DNA from: an uncultured Erysipelotrichaceae bacterium
Lineage (GTDB): Bacteria > Bacillota_I > Bacilli_A > Erysipelotrichales > Erysipelotrichaceae
Reading direction: 5' to 3'
DNA length: 63,160 nucleotides
NCBI GenBank assembly: GCA_944326095.1
Contig: CALVCO010000003.1
Location: 1 to 63,160 of the forward strand
Below the pieces are notes generated by a model. The model was not told the origin of the DNA. It saw nothing but the letters and a program-made list of their open reading frames with translations, and searched no databases. Below, in pieces: positions 45,536 to 54,954 of the stretch (position 1 is its first letter; each line of letters starts with the position of its first letter). The position numbers and the translations under genes were made by a program.

Positions 45536-48500
45536 TTACTTCACAACTAAAAAACAGATAAGCTCAAAATCATCTAAACCTGATATTTCAGACATTAAAG
45601 CTGATGTTCCTCCAGCAGAGAATAAACTGTCAATATCACTTTCTTCTTTACAATCTATTATTGAATTAATAGCTTCACTAAGAAATTCTGACATTTTTGA
45701 CATATTTTTTCCATCATTTGTTTCTTCATTAAAACGTTGATACAAATCTTTAATCGGTTCACTTTTTCCGCGACAAAGCAATCTAATATCATCAAGCATT
45801 TTCTTTGGATTCAAGTAATCGCAAATAATTTCTTCATCTGTTCCAATATATACCATATAAAAAGGATGAATCCTATTCTGATTATCAATATTTACACTAT
45901 TATTTACATTTTTCAAAATAAAGATAACACCTTCAGTAAGTCCATTTGTTGCTGAGACAACTGCATGTAATCCTTTTGGTTTTTTATCTAAATCATCATG
46001 CTTTTTAACGTGCTCCAATAAATCTAATCTAAATTCATTCAAGCCTAAATCTACAATGGAAATTCCGTTTGACATATCTTCGACATCAACAACTTCTTCT
46101 TGCAAACGTTTAAGTTGTTCCTTTCGATATTCCAAATCTCCCTTTTCTTCTGGATTAATTAAATCATCATCACCAGTAGAAGTCATAATAGATATTTTCA
46201 TTCTTGTTTCTACTCGTCCTTTAAGTTTAATATATTCATCCAAATCCATATCAGGCCAAAAATTAACCAATTGAATTTGTTCATTTCTACTACCAATACG
46301 GTCTATACGTCCAAATCTCTGGATAATTCGTACTGGATTCCAATGAATATCATAATTTATTAGATAATCACAATCTTGAAGGTTTTGGCCTTCAGAAATA
46401 CAATCTGTAGCAATTAATATATCAATTTCAGTTTTACTTTCTGGCATAAGTACATCTTTACCCTTTGATATTGGTGAAAAACAAGTAAGTATATTATTTA
46501 AATCTGCTTTAAATCCTTTAATTGTTGTTTTTCCTTCAATGGCACCAGTAATAACAGCTGTTTCTAAACCATATTTATTTTTAATGTATGTACTAACATT
46601 GTCATAAAGATATTCAGCTGTATCTGAAAATGCTGAGAATATCAATACTTTCTTATTCCCAGAATTAATAGGATTTTCAATTTTTTTAGATATTAATCTT
46701 AATAATTCTTGAAGTTTACTATCATGTTCAGGAGTAATATCTAAAATCATATAAGTTAGCAATTCAAGAATATCGGCATCTGCCTTTAATTCATTTCTCC
46801 ATGTTTTATAATCCATATCAGCTAAATCAATTTTGACTTTTTTCCCTACTGTGAAATAGTCTGTATTAGCATCGTCTATATCCAATTCTGATTCAGATGC
46901 TTCATACATATCAATATTGGATAATCCATATTTTTCAAAATTATCAATAGCTTTAATAGTATTATCAATTAACGCTTTAATTCTATTGAGAGTTAATTGA
47001 AATGAATTAACAGAACTTTCTAGTCGTTTCAAAAGATTAATACTCATCAATCTTCTAATTCCTTGTTCTCGTCCTATTTGAGTAAGACTATTACCTTTAT
47101 TATGAGTAATATCTATATATTTTTGCATCTTACTTGGAAAAATATAATTTGAAGGTGTATAAACACACAAAGAAAGCAACATCAATTGTTCGTATATTTC
47201 ATTATAATTAATAGCAGAATTCAAATCTGTTAACCTTGGGCGAAGAGAGATTGGTTTTCTTCTCTCAGGAAACTTTCCAATTTCAGCTACATTATAGTAT
47301 TTTTCAATATGTTTTCTTGAACGAGCAATGGTAACACTATCTAACAATTCAAAAAAATCAAAATCTAACATTTTTAGAAGTGTGTTAGTTGTTCTTTCTT
47401 TCGAATCTAATTTACTCCAAGAATTAAACGCTCTTTGAGCTTGTTTAAAAATTTCTTCAATTGTTTTGGTTGTATCTAAATGTTGATTCATATTTTCAGA
47501 ATCACCTTCATAAGCAATAGCAAGTTGATTCTTTAAATCAACAAATCTATTGTTAACAGGTGTTGCCGATAGCATCAAAACTTTAGTTTTAACTCCAGCC
47601 TTAATAACTTTATCCATTAATTTAACATATCTATTTTCTTGTGTGTTTGCATGTGTTCCTGCGCCATTACGAAAATTATGGGATTCATCAATAACAACAA
47701 GATCATAATTCCCCCAATTCAAGCGTTCAAGATCAATCCCATTAGAAACTCCTCTAGCCCGAGAAAGATCTGTATGATATAAAACATCATAGCGTAAACG
47801 ATCTTCTGCAATCGGATTATTAATATAATTAGCCTTATATGTATTCCAATTTTCAGATAATTTCTTAGGACAAAGCACTAAAACTGACCGATTGCGATTT
47901 TCATAATACTTAATTACAGCTAGTGCAGTAAAAGTTTTACCTAAACCTACACTATCCGCTAATATACATCCATTATATTTCTCTAATTTATTAATTATTG
48001 CTAATACAGCATCTTTTTGAAAGTCATAAAGCATACCCCAGATTTTGCTTTGTTTAAAACCTGTGGCTTCATTTGGCAATTCATCATCAGAAATATCATC
48101 CAAAAATTCATGAAAAATATTATAAAGAATAAAAAAGTAAATAAACTCTGGTGAGTTTTCTTTATAAGCTACCGAAATATTATCGATAACTTTGTCAGTA
48201 ACTTCTTGCATCTTATTTTTATCATTCCAAATTTCTTCAAAAAGATTAAGAAAATACTTAGCATTTTCGTAACTTTCAGTCTTCTGAACTGGATAATAAG
48301 CATTATTTCCACGTTCACATCCAAGGTCAACCGTTGTAAACCCCCTAATTGGCATATAAGTACTTTGATCAACTGTCATAAATCCAACCATATTTTCATT
48401 TGTGACATTTGATTTAAAAGTAACTTTTCTTCTTATCCAATCAGCACATTCCTTGGAAATATCCTTCTGTGTTAATTCATTACGAAGCCTAATTTCAAAT

Positions 48501-48757
48501 TCAGTCCCATAAAGACTACTTTCTCTTGAAAGACGAGGTATATAAAATTCTCTTTGCTGTTTAGAAACTTTTTCTGTTACAAATGTTGGAGAAGTAAAAA
48601 TAAAACGCAATTCATCTATATTTTCTAGTTGCTTTTTCAAAGAACTATAAGCATACATAGAAAAACATTCTGCAGCAATAGAAACCTTACTTCCTTTCTT
48701 CATGATTTTTATCAAATCATCTAGAACAATATCTGTAACATTATCAAATATCTTCAT
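45536..48757 (-). CDS. SNF2-family helicase with N-terminal phospholipase D-like region
   Basis: A 1073-residue SF2 ATPase. Residues about 1-180 resemble the PLD-like domain of helicase-linked nucleases (FDNVTDIVLDDLIKIMKKG..., CFSMYAYSSLKK), without a clear HKD motif. Then ADSVGLGKTFTAL (Walker A), VIDESHNFRN (DESH box), LMLSATPVNN and, in the second lobe, CISEGQNLQDC and IIQRFGRIDRIGS. ATG 48757 follows GGAGG; an upstream TTG lies inside that ribosome site. It is the first structural gene of the six-gene operon. Confidence 0.9.
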   Translation of the reverse strand: MKIFDNVTDIVLDDLIKIMKKGSKVSIAAECFSMYAYSSLKKQLENIDELRFIFTSPTFVTEKVSKQQREFYIPRLSRESSLYGTEFEIRLRNELTQKDISKECADWIRRKVTFKSNVTNENMVGFMTVDQSTYMPIRGFTTVDLGCERGNNAYYPVQKTESYENAKYFLNLFEEIWNDKNKMQEVTDKVIDNISVAYKENSPEFIYFFILYNIFHEFLDDISDDELPNEATGFKQSKIWGMLYDFQKDAVLAIINKLEKYNGCILADSVGLGKTFTALAVIKYYENRNRSVLVLCPKKLSENWNTYKANYINNPIAEDRLRYDVLYHTDLSRARGVSNGIDLERLNWGNYDLVVIDESHNFRNGAGTHANTQENRYVKLMDKVIKAGVKTKVLMLSATPVNNRFVDLKNQLAIAYEGDSENMNQHLDTTKTIEEIFKQAQRAFNSWSKLDSKERTTNTLLKMLDFDFFELLDSVTIARSRKHIEKYYNVAEIGKFPERRKPISLRPRLTDLNSAINYNEIYEQLMLLSLCVYTPSNYIFPSKMQKYIDITHNKGNSLTQIGREQGIRRLMSINLLKRLESSVNSFQLTLNRIKALIDNTIKAIDNFEKYGLSNIDMYEASESELDIDDANTDYFTVGKKVKIDLADMDYKTWRNELKADADILELLTYMILDITPEHDSKLQELLRLISKKIENPINSGNKKVLIFSAFSDTAEYLYDNVSTYIKNKYGLETAVITGAIEGKTTIKGFKADLNNILTCFSPISKGKDVLMPESKTEIDILIATDCISEGQNLQDCDYLINYDIHWNPVRIIQRFGRIDRIGSRNEQIQLVNFWPDMDLDEYIKLKGRVETRMKISIMTSTGDDDLINPEEKGDLEYRKEQLKRLQEEVVDVEDMSNGISIVDLGLNEFRLDLLEHVKKHDDLDKKPKGLHAVVSATNGLTEGVIFILKNVNNSVNIDNQNRIHPFYMVYIGTDEEIICDYLNPKKMLDDIRLLCRGKSEPIKDLYQRFNEETNDGKNMSKMSEFLSEAINSIIDCKEESDIDSLFSAGGTSALMSEISGLDDFELICFLVVK

Positions 48758-48816
48758 AATTATAGATTCCTCCAATATTATAATTAGTGTTTTAATATTT
48801 ATTATTTATAGTAACA

Positions 48817-49029
48817 CTAAACTTTCGGAAGTATCTCCACTACATCATTTAATGTACAATCTAATACTCTACAAATTCTTACTAAAACATCCATAGAAAC
48901 ATATTCATTTTTAGATAATTTAGCCATTGTAGGTGAACTAAGATTACACATTTTAGCTAGTTCACTCTTCTTAATTCCCTTATCAATTAATAATTTAAAA
49001 AGATTATTATAGCGAACATTATTATTCAT
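48817..49029 (-). CDS. XRE-family DNA-binding regulator
   Basis: A 70-residue helix-turn-helix protein with no other domain: KKSELAKMCNLSSPTMAKLSKNEYVSM holds the recognition helix, and LVRICRVLDCTLNDVVEIL is the usual end. It lies 59 nt before the defence operon on the same strand, so it probably controls it and itself. Confidence 0.88.
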   Translation of the reverse strand: MNNNVRYNNLFKLLIDKGIKKSELAKMCNLSSPTMAKLSKNEYVSMDVLVRICRVLDCTLNDVVEILPKV

Positions 49030-49160
49030 AAAAAAATTAACTCCTTATGCCTATAATGATATCATATTTACATAGCAAATTATATATTTATATTAGTGAT
49101 TGCTAAGATATAGTTTATAATTATTTATATATTAAATAATTGTTATAGAGGACTCTAACC

Positions 49161-49748
49161 ATGCAAAATACCCCATTAATTAAAACTGAACGTTTAATAT
49201 TAAGAAAATTTACTAAAGATGATATTGAAGCACTTTTTAATATATTAAAAGATGAAGAAGTAAATACTTATTTACCTTGGTTTCCTATTAAAAATATTGA
49301 AGAAACTAAAATATTTTATAAAAATAGATATGAAACTATTTATAAACAAGATAAAGGTTATGCATATGCTATTTGTTTAAAAGAAGATAATTATCCTATA
49401 GGCTATATTAATATTGATACTAATGAACCATATGATTTAGGATATGGACTACGCAAAGAATTCTGGCATAAAAAAATTACTAGTGAAGCAGCTAAAGCAT
49501 TAATTGAACAAGCCAAAAAAGATGGCATCCCATATATAACTGCCACCCATGATAAAAATAATATAAGAAGTGGAAAAGTAATGCAAAAAATAGGTATGAA
49601 ATATTGTTATTCATATGAAGAACTATGGCAACCTAAAAACTTTCCTGTTATCTTTAGAATGTACCAAATAAATTTAAATATTAATGATGATTATATTTAT
49701 CAAGGTTATTGGAATAAATCTAATAATCATTTTATTGAAAAATTATAG
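49161..49748 (+). CDS. RimJ/RimL-like GNAT acetyltransferase
   Basis: A 195-residue acetyltransferase of the RimL branch: LIKTERLILRKFTKDDIEALF start, a YDLGYGLRKEFWHKKITSEAAKALI acetyl-CoA region, and NIRSGKVMQKIGM near the end. The last ~30 residues (NLNINDDYIYQGYWNK) extend beyond the core. It is divergent from the XRE gene and 12 nt before an esterase gene, so those two are likely co-transcribed. It could acetylate a protein N-terminus or an antibiotic. Confidence 0.85.
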   Translation: MQNTPLIKTERLILRKFTKDDIEALFNILKDEEVNTYLPWFPIKNIEETKIFYKNRYETIYKQDKGYAYAICLKEDNYPIGYINIDTNEPYDLGYGLRKEFWHKKITSEAAKALIEQAKKDGIPYITATHDKNNIRSGKVMQKIGMKYCYSYEELWQPKNFPVIFRMYQINLNINDDYIYQGYWNKSNNHFIEKL

Positions 49749-49760
49749 GAGATACTTTAC

Positions 49761-50777
49761 ATGAAAAAGACATTAACATTATTAACATTCATTGCCTTAG
49801 GCGCTACAACTTGGTCTATTCATCGAAATAAAAAATATCCTTTAGCAAAAGGATATAAACTTTTTAATAAGGTTGTTATTAGTGGTTCTGTTATTAATAA
49901 TCATACATTAACATTAGCTAATAAAATATTATCTAATGAACCATTACCACCAGTACCTAATGTTTTAATTTCCAAACAAATTAATATTAAAACTAGAGAT
50001 AATAAAAATATCAAACTAACCATTTATCAACCAAAAGAAATAAAAGAAAACAAACCATGTTTAGTCTATTTTCATGGTGGTGGCTTCTTTATAAAAGATG
50101 AAGCATATATTCATAGAATCGTTATGAAATATGCTATAAATGCCAAATGTACAGTTGTATTTGTACATTATCGAACATCTGATAAATATCCTTTTCCTAC
50201 TCCTTTTTATGATTGCGCTGATGCAATTGAATATGTTTGGAAAAATGCTAAAGAATTAAATATTGATAAAGACAGGATTGCTGTTGGTGGTGATAGTGCT
50301 GGAGGATGTCTAGCAGCCGCTATTAGTCACTATTGCAAAGATCATAATATTCCATTATGTTTCCAAATGTTAATTTATCCCGTAATTGATAAAAATATGA
50401 ATAGTGAATCTACTATTAAGTATAAAGATGCTCCATTATGGAATCCTACTATGTCTAAAAAGATGTGGGAATACTATTTAAAAAATGGCATTAATGAAAA
50501 AGAAGAATATGCTAGTCCTATTTTAGCTAAAGATTTTAGTAATTTACCAAGTGCTTATATTGAAACATGTGAATTTGATTCTTTGTCTGATGAAGGTAAT
50601 CAATATGCTCAAATATTACAAGAAAATAATATTCCTGTTGAATTATTCCAAATAAAAGGTGGTATTCATGGCTTTGATTTTATTCAAAATACGGAATTAA
50701 CAAAAAATGCAATAATTAAACGTTGTAATGCATTATATAATGCATTTTATCTAAAATCTAATAATCACAAATCATAG
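49761..50777 (+). CDS. Alpha/beta hydrolase (hormone-sensitive-lipase/Aes type)
   Basis: A 338-residue esterase. A short hydrophobic N-terminus (LTLLTFIALGATTWSIH) suggests a membrane anchor. The oxyanion-hole motif HGGGFF and nucleophile elbow GGDSAGG are those of the HSL family, with likely acid in CEFDSLSDEG and histidine in GGIHGFD. It follows the GNAT gene and ends before a bidirectional terminator. It hydrolyses short acyl esters in related enzymes; the natural substrate is unknown. Confidence 0.88.
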   Translation: MKKTLTLLTFIALGATTWSIHRNKKYPLAKGYKLFNKVVISGSVINNHTLTLANKILSNEPLPPVPNVLISKQINIKTRDNKNIKLTIYQPKEIKENKPCLVYFHGGGFFIKDEAYIHRIVMKYAINAKCTVVFVHYRTSDKYPFPTPFYDCADAIEYVWKNAKELNIDKDRIAVGGDSAGGCLAAAISHYCKDHNIPLCFQMLIYPVIDKNMNSESTIKYKDAPLWNPTMSKKMWEYYLKNGINEKEEYASPILAKDFSNLPSAYIETCEFDSLSDEGNQYAQILQENNIPVELFQIKGGIHGFDFIQNTELTKNAIIKRCNALYNAFYLKSNNHKS

Positions 50778-50809
50778 ATTTTAAATAACATATTTCAATA
50801 ATGAAAAAC

Positions 50810-50841
50810 GCTTTGTTCTATTCATATGAATAAAACAAAGC
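50810..50841. terminator. Bidirectional terminator
   Basis: GCTTTGTT / AACAAAGC with further pairing TATTCATATGAATA inside. It lies between the convergent esterase and reductase genes, with T-rich tails on both strands. Confidence 0.75.
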
Positions 50842-50862
50842 ATTTTCTTTTATATAAATTAA

Positions 50863-52755
50863 TTATTGCATTTCAGCGATATGTTCAGCTACGCCATCGC
50901 CTGCCATCTTACCCCAAACATAGGTACCAGTATTACCAACACCACCGATAGTTGTACGACCAAAGGCATTAGCCATACCAATAATTTCACCGGCTGCATA
51001 TAATCCTGGAATTGGTTCACGATTTTCATCTAATGCTTGTCCTTTAGTATTTACATCAATACCACCAGCACAAATCATAATATATGGAGTTGTTCTAATT
51101 AAGTAGATATCACCTTCTAATTTAGTAAATGTATCTCTACCTAAATCAACCATTTCTCCTGAATTTGATTTAATAGTAGTAATATTTGTTCTACCAAAAT
51201 CTTCATCTAAACCTGCATCTACATATCCATTATATTTTTCAATAGTATTTGCAAAGTTTTCTACATTAATTCCAGCTTTTTCAGCTGCTTCTTCTGGAGT
51301 TGAACCAACAAAAATTGCTTCACCATCTGCAACTAATTTATCAAATTTTGCCCAATCATCATCAGCAGACAATAAGCTTTGTTCACGAGCTTTCATCGCA
51401 TCAATTTGACTTTGTGATACAGCAATATAAACATAATTATCTTTTTGTTGTTTCCATTGATAAGTAATTGCATCATAAGTAGAACCATCACCTGGACCAA
51501 ATTCATCAATGAAACGTTCACCATCACTGTTTACAAAAATGATATCTCCAAATTCTTTAACACGAATTGCATATGTTTGAGTTAAACCAGTTTCTGCTGT
51601 TTTAATACCAGCTGCATATGTAGTAATGAAGTCCATATTCTTTAAAGATGCACCAGCTTCTTCAGCCCAAATATAACCATCACCTGTTTGGAAGGTAGGA
51701 GCTGATGTCGTATAGTTCTTTAAGCCAGCTCTTTCTACTAGATCTTCATTATATCCATAACCACCAGTAGCTAAAACAACTGCTTTAGCAGGATATGATT
51801 TATTTTCCCCATTTAAATCATATGTTACACCACTAATAGTTTTATCATCTTCTTGAATTAAACCAGTTACATTAACACCTGTAACAATTTGTAATTGTCC
51901 ATTATCAACAAATTTTTGCAAAGCATCTACTAATGCATCAGTATAAGAAGCACGATTACCACCAGATAATACACGCATTACATCCATTGGTTCATACAAT
52001 GTTGGATTTGAAAGTTTACGTTCACCAAAATCAACACCAATTTCATCAGCAAAGTTTGTAACTTCACCCATATGATCACCAAAATAGATTGCTAAATCAC
52101 GATTAAACCAATAATCATCAATGCCAGTTCTTTCAACATATCCCGCATTTAAACGATCAACATCCTTCATAAATGCTTCTGTAGAATCATTGGTAATTCC
52201 TTGTTCTAGTTGCATATTAGAACCAGTTGCAATCCAAGTACCTCCACCAAATGTTCCACCTAATTTATCTTGTTTTTCAAATAAAACAACACTAGCACCA
52301 CCATCACATGCCCAATAAGCAGCACTTAAACCAGCATTTCCGCCACCTACTACAACAACATCTTTACCTTCAGTAATTTCAACTGTTTCTACTTCACCAG
52401 TTGCTGTAGCAATGGCATTTTTAACCGCTGTACGAATACCTTCAGAAGAACTCGTAGCTCCACTAATCGCATCTGCTTCAAGTCCATTATCTAAGATATT
52501 TTGTGGCATTTGTTCAATACCTTCAGTCAATGTTTCAGCATTTTCTAATACATTGATGGTAACCATTTCCCCATCTTTAAATTCAACACTGACTTTGATA
52601 TCTCCTGCGTATCCAGAACCTACACCTTCATAAGTTCCATCAGCTACATCTGGATAAGTAGATGTACTTGTAGTAGTTGTTGTTGTCGATTGGCTTGAAC
52701 AGCCAGTAACAATCATCATCAAAGAAAACAACAATACTGTTAAAAGTTTTTTCAT
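50863..52755 (-). CDS. FMN/FAD-dependent fumarate-reductase-like lipoprotein
   Basis: A 630-residue extracytoplasmic reductase. Signal peptide ends in lipobox VTGC (C19). Residues about 35-115 are an FMN-binding domain with the flavinylation motif ISGATSSS, where ApbE would attach FMN. From about 130 is a FAD-binding flavoprotein domain: VVVVGGGNAGLSAAYWA, VVLATGGYGYN, and near the end GLYAAGEIIGMANAFGRTTIGG. Related enzymes reduce fumarate, urocanate or similar acceptors at the cell surface, fed by extracellular electron transfer. No ApbE or Ndh2 gene is nearby. The acceptor is not determined. Confidence 0.9.
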   Translation of the reverse strand: MKKLLTVLLFSLMMIVTGCSSQSTTTTTTSTSTYPDVADGTYEGVGSGYAGDIKVSVEFKDGEMVTINVLENAETLTEGIEQMPQNILDNGLEADAISGATSSSEGIRTAVKNAIATATGEVETVEITEGKDVVVVGGGNAGLSAAYWACDGGASVVLFEKQDKLGGTFGGGTWIATGSNMQLEQGITNDSTEAFMKDVDRLNAGYVERTGIDDYWFNRDLAIYFGDHMGEVTNFADEIGVDFGERKLSNPTLYEPMDVMRVLSGGNRASYTDALVDALQKFVDNGQLQIVTGVNVTGLIQEDDKTISGVTYDLNGENKSYPAKAVVLATGGYGYNEDLVERAGLKNYTTSAPTFQTGDGYIWAEEAGASLKNMDFITTYAAGIKTAETGLTQTYAIRVKEFGDIIFVNSDGERFIDEFGPGDGSTYDAITYQWKQQKDNYVYIAVSQSQIDAMKAREQSLLSADDDWAKFDKLVADGEAIFVGSTPEEAAEKAGINVENFANTIEKYNGYVDAGLDEDFGRTNITTIKSNSGEMVDLGRDTFTKLEGDIYLIRTTPYIMICAGGIDVNTKGQALDENREPIPGLYAAGEIIGMANAFGRTTIGGVGNTGTYVWGKMAGDGVAEHIAEMQ

Positions 52756-52898
52756 AAAATTATGATACCTCCTGATATCTGTATTATGTCACTTTTTTCA
52801 CAAGTTGTATATAGACTTATAAAACTTGTAATTATGTTTCAATAATATAAAAAAGTACATATATAAACATTCTATTTCATATATGCACTAAAAAATTA

Positions 52899-54044
52899 TT
52901 ATAACGTTTTATCAGGACTTATCATTTTACCTTTCCAACCAAGTGATTGTGCCCAATAATAAACATTTTCAGCATTTTCAACTGCTTCATCATCAAAAAT
53001 ATTTACTTCATAAATATTTTTTAACATTTCACAAAAACCATGGACACCACCAACATTCTCAACAAGTTCAATACCATCTTTTTTAATACAAATAGGACGA
53101 TATTTATCAATTACATAATTTAAATCTTTAATTAAATCTTGTTCTACTTCTTCACCATTTAACATCCATTTACCAGTTAAATCAGTATTATATATTCCTT
53201 CCATAGTTATTGATACTTTCCAACCATCTCCATAATCATAACTATAGATAAGTTCATCAGTAATTGGTAAGGTATCAATATTCAAATTATCTAAATAATC
53301 ATGTCTTTTTTTCTTACTAGGAAATAATGTAGTACAAAACTTTTCATATTCTCCTATAGGATCACGATTAATTGTTGAATCTTTAATATATTTTTTAATT
53401 GTATTCCAATCAGCTCTATCATGACCCTTTGGTACTAATATATTTCTAAGAGGCAAACGTTCTAATAATTCTTTACAATTGATCATAAAACCTAGTTCAC
53501 TTAGACATACTTCTTCGATTGATGCATCTTCTAAATTAACTTGATATTGTTCAATTTTTCTATAATCATTTACATCCAATTTACGCGTTGTAATCACTTC
53601 ATACTCTTCACGCAAATCATCTACTTCTTTTTGAGCGCAAATATAATGTTCTCCTAGTCCTTTATATTTATATGGACCAGTATATTTTCTTTTTTGCCAA
53701 GCTCTAAAATTTTCATTTTTTCTATAATCATCATCCCAATATATATCATGCCAATCTTCAGAAGGAAAACGAAAATATATACCTGCCATCAATGTCCAAT
53801 TTACAAATTTTTCCTCAGTAATTTTATTAAAAGTATTATCTAGCAAACTAAAATTATGTAAATGACCATTTAACCATCCAAATGATCTTTGAATAGCATA
53901 ACTCAAAGCATGAAGAGTCATATCATAAGGAACAAGAATATCTCTAGATATCGACTTTTTCATATTTCCATGTTTTTTTAGTATAGCTAATTCCTCTTCA
54001 TTTAAATCAGCCTGTAATTCTAAATGTAAATTAATGACTTTCAT
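52899..54044 (-). CDS. Plasmid pRiA4b ORF-3-like protein
   Basis: A 381-residue protein of the pRiA4b ORF-3 family (PF07929). Characteristic parts are VPYDMTLHALSYAIQRSFGWLNGHLHNF and YSYDYGDGWKVSITMEG, then PICIKKDGIELVENVGGVHGF. The family has no proven function and is often found near mobile or stress genes. It begins 3 nt after the small gene upstream. There is a strong excess of charged residues and no membrane helix. Confidence 0.87.
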   Translation of the reverse strand: MKVINLHLELQADLNEEELAILKKHGNMKKSISRDILVPYDMTLHALSYAIQRSFGWLNGHLHNFSLLDNTFNKITEEKFVNWTLMAGIYFRFPSEDWHDIYWDDDYRKNENFRAWQKRKYTGPYKYKGLGEHYICAQKEVDDLREEYEVITTRKLDVNDYRKIEQYQVNLEDASIEEVCLSELGFMINCKELLERLPLRNILVPKGHDRADWNTIKKYIKDSTINRDPIGEYEKFCTTLFPSKKKRHDYLDNLNIDTLPITDELIYSYDYGDGWKVSITMEGIYNTDLTGKWMLNGEEVEQDLIKDLNYVIDKYRPICIKKDGIELVENVGGVHGFCEMLKNIYEVNIFDDEAVENAENVYYWAQSLGWKGKMISPDKTL

Positions 54045-54047
54045 ATA

Positions 54048-54374
54048 TTATTTTTTACTCCAATAATCTCTACTTTCTTTAATACTAGTTATTAGTTCTT
54101 CACTAAAACCTACTAAATCATCCTCAGTAATAGTACCTTGTAATAACAAAAGTGTAATTATATCTTCCATAGTCGACCTTGAAAATCTACATACAACACC
54201 TACATTTTTTCTATCTTCATTTATACGCTTTTGAATTTCCCAAAATTTATCACTATTTTTTAAATCACTATCAATAATTTCGCGATATTCTTCTAGCAAC
54301 CTTCCTATATGTCTATCTTGCCAATCACCTAATCGTTGTTTATAAATCTTCCAATCTTTTTCTAATACATCCAT
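54048..54374 (-). CDS. Small helical protein, unknown
   Basis: A 108-residue helical, charged protein (KDWKIYKQRLGDWQDRHIGR, KFWEIQKRINEDRKN). Short proteins of this type are common in Clostridia and are sometimes wrongly labelled multidrug transporters, yet no membrane helix is present here. It is in one unit with the pRiA4b-like gene. Confidence 0.65.
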   Translation of the reverse strand: MDVLEKDWKIYKQRLGDWQDRHIGRLLEEYREIIDSDLKNSDKFWEIQKRINEDRKNVGVVCRFSRSTMEDIITLLLLQGTITEDDLVGFSEELITSIKESRDYWSKK

Positions 54375-54465
54375 ATTACATCCTTTAATATTATTTATTA
54401 TTATATTATTTCCTTTTTTCTATTTTATCATATATTTTTTAATGAATAAAATTTCTTCAACTATG

Positions 54466-54921
54466 TTAAAAAAAGTCATCTACATCATCATATAATTTAC
54501 TTAAAGCTTTAGCCATCTCTTCAATATCAAAATCAAAAAACATATCCATAGGCATTTTCACTTCATGTTTTTTAACAAATGAATTGATAAATTCACCTTC
54601 TAATTTGTATTTACCATCATTTTTAACAGTTTTATTACTATCTACTATTTTTTGAAGCTCTTCTTTTAGTTTAGCATGTCTTTGCATAAAATCATTTTCT
54701 TTGGCATAAACAATACCATAAAATGTTGGGTCAGAATTTATTAAATTGAAATAAATTTCATATGTATCATCAACTGTAACATCAACTGGTTCAAATATAC
54801 TTATTTCTAATTCTACATGATCTAAATCTTTTCCATATACCTCATCTTTTATTAAATATAAATTTCTATAATATCTTTGTCCTTCACTAAATTTTTCTAA
54901 TACATTATGCCAAACATTCAT
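54466..54921 (-). CDS. Hypothetical protein
   Basis: A 151-residue soluble protein with strands early (VELEISIFEPVDVTVDDTYEIYFN) and a charged helical second half ending in DDVDDFF. No motif is recognised. It lies between the paralogue pair and the pRiA4b-like genes on the same strand. Confidence 0.55.
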   Translation of the reverse strand: MNVWHNVLEKFSEGQRYYRNLYLIKDEVYGKDLDHVELEISIFEPVDVTVDDTYEIYFNLINSDPTFYGIVYAKENDFMQRHAKLKEELQKIVDSNKTVKNDGKYKLEGEFINSFVKKHEVKMPMDMFFDFDIEEMAKALSKLYDDVDDFF

Positions 54922-54954
54922 ATTCTTAACTCCCTTATTTTTTCTTAATAATAT

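Noticed and set aside
36621-49029. DISARM or BREX system
   Set aside because: The helicase and methylase are present, but no DUF1998 protein, PglZ, BrxC or Lon-like gene is found, so these names do not fit.
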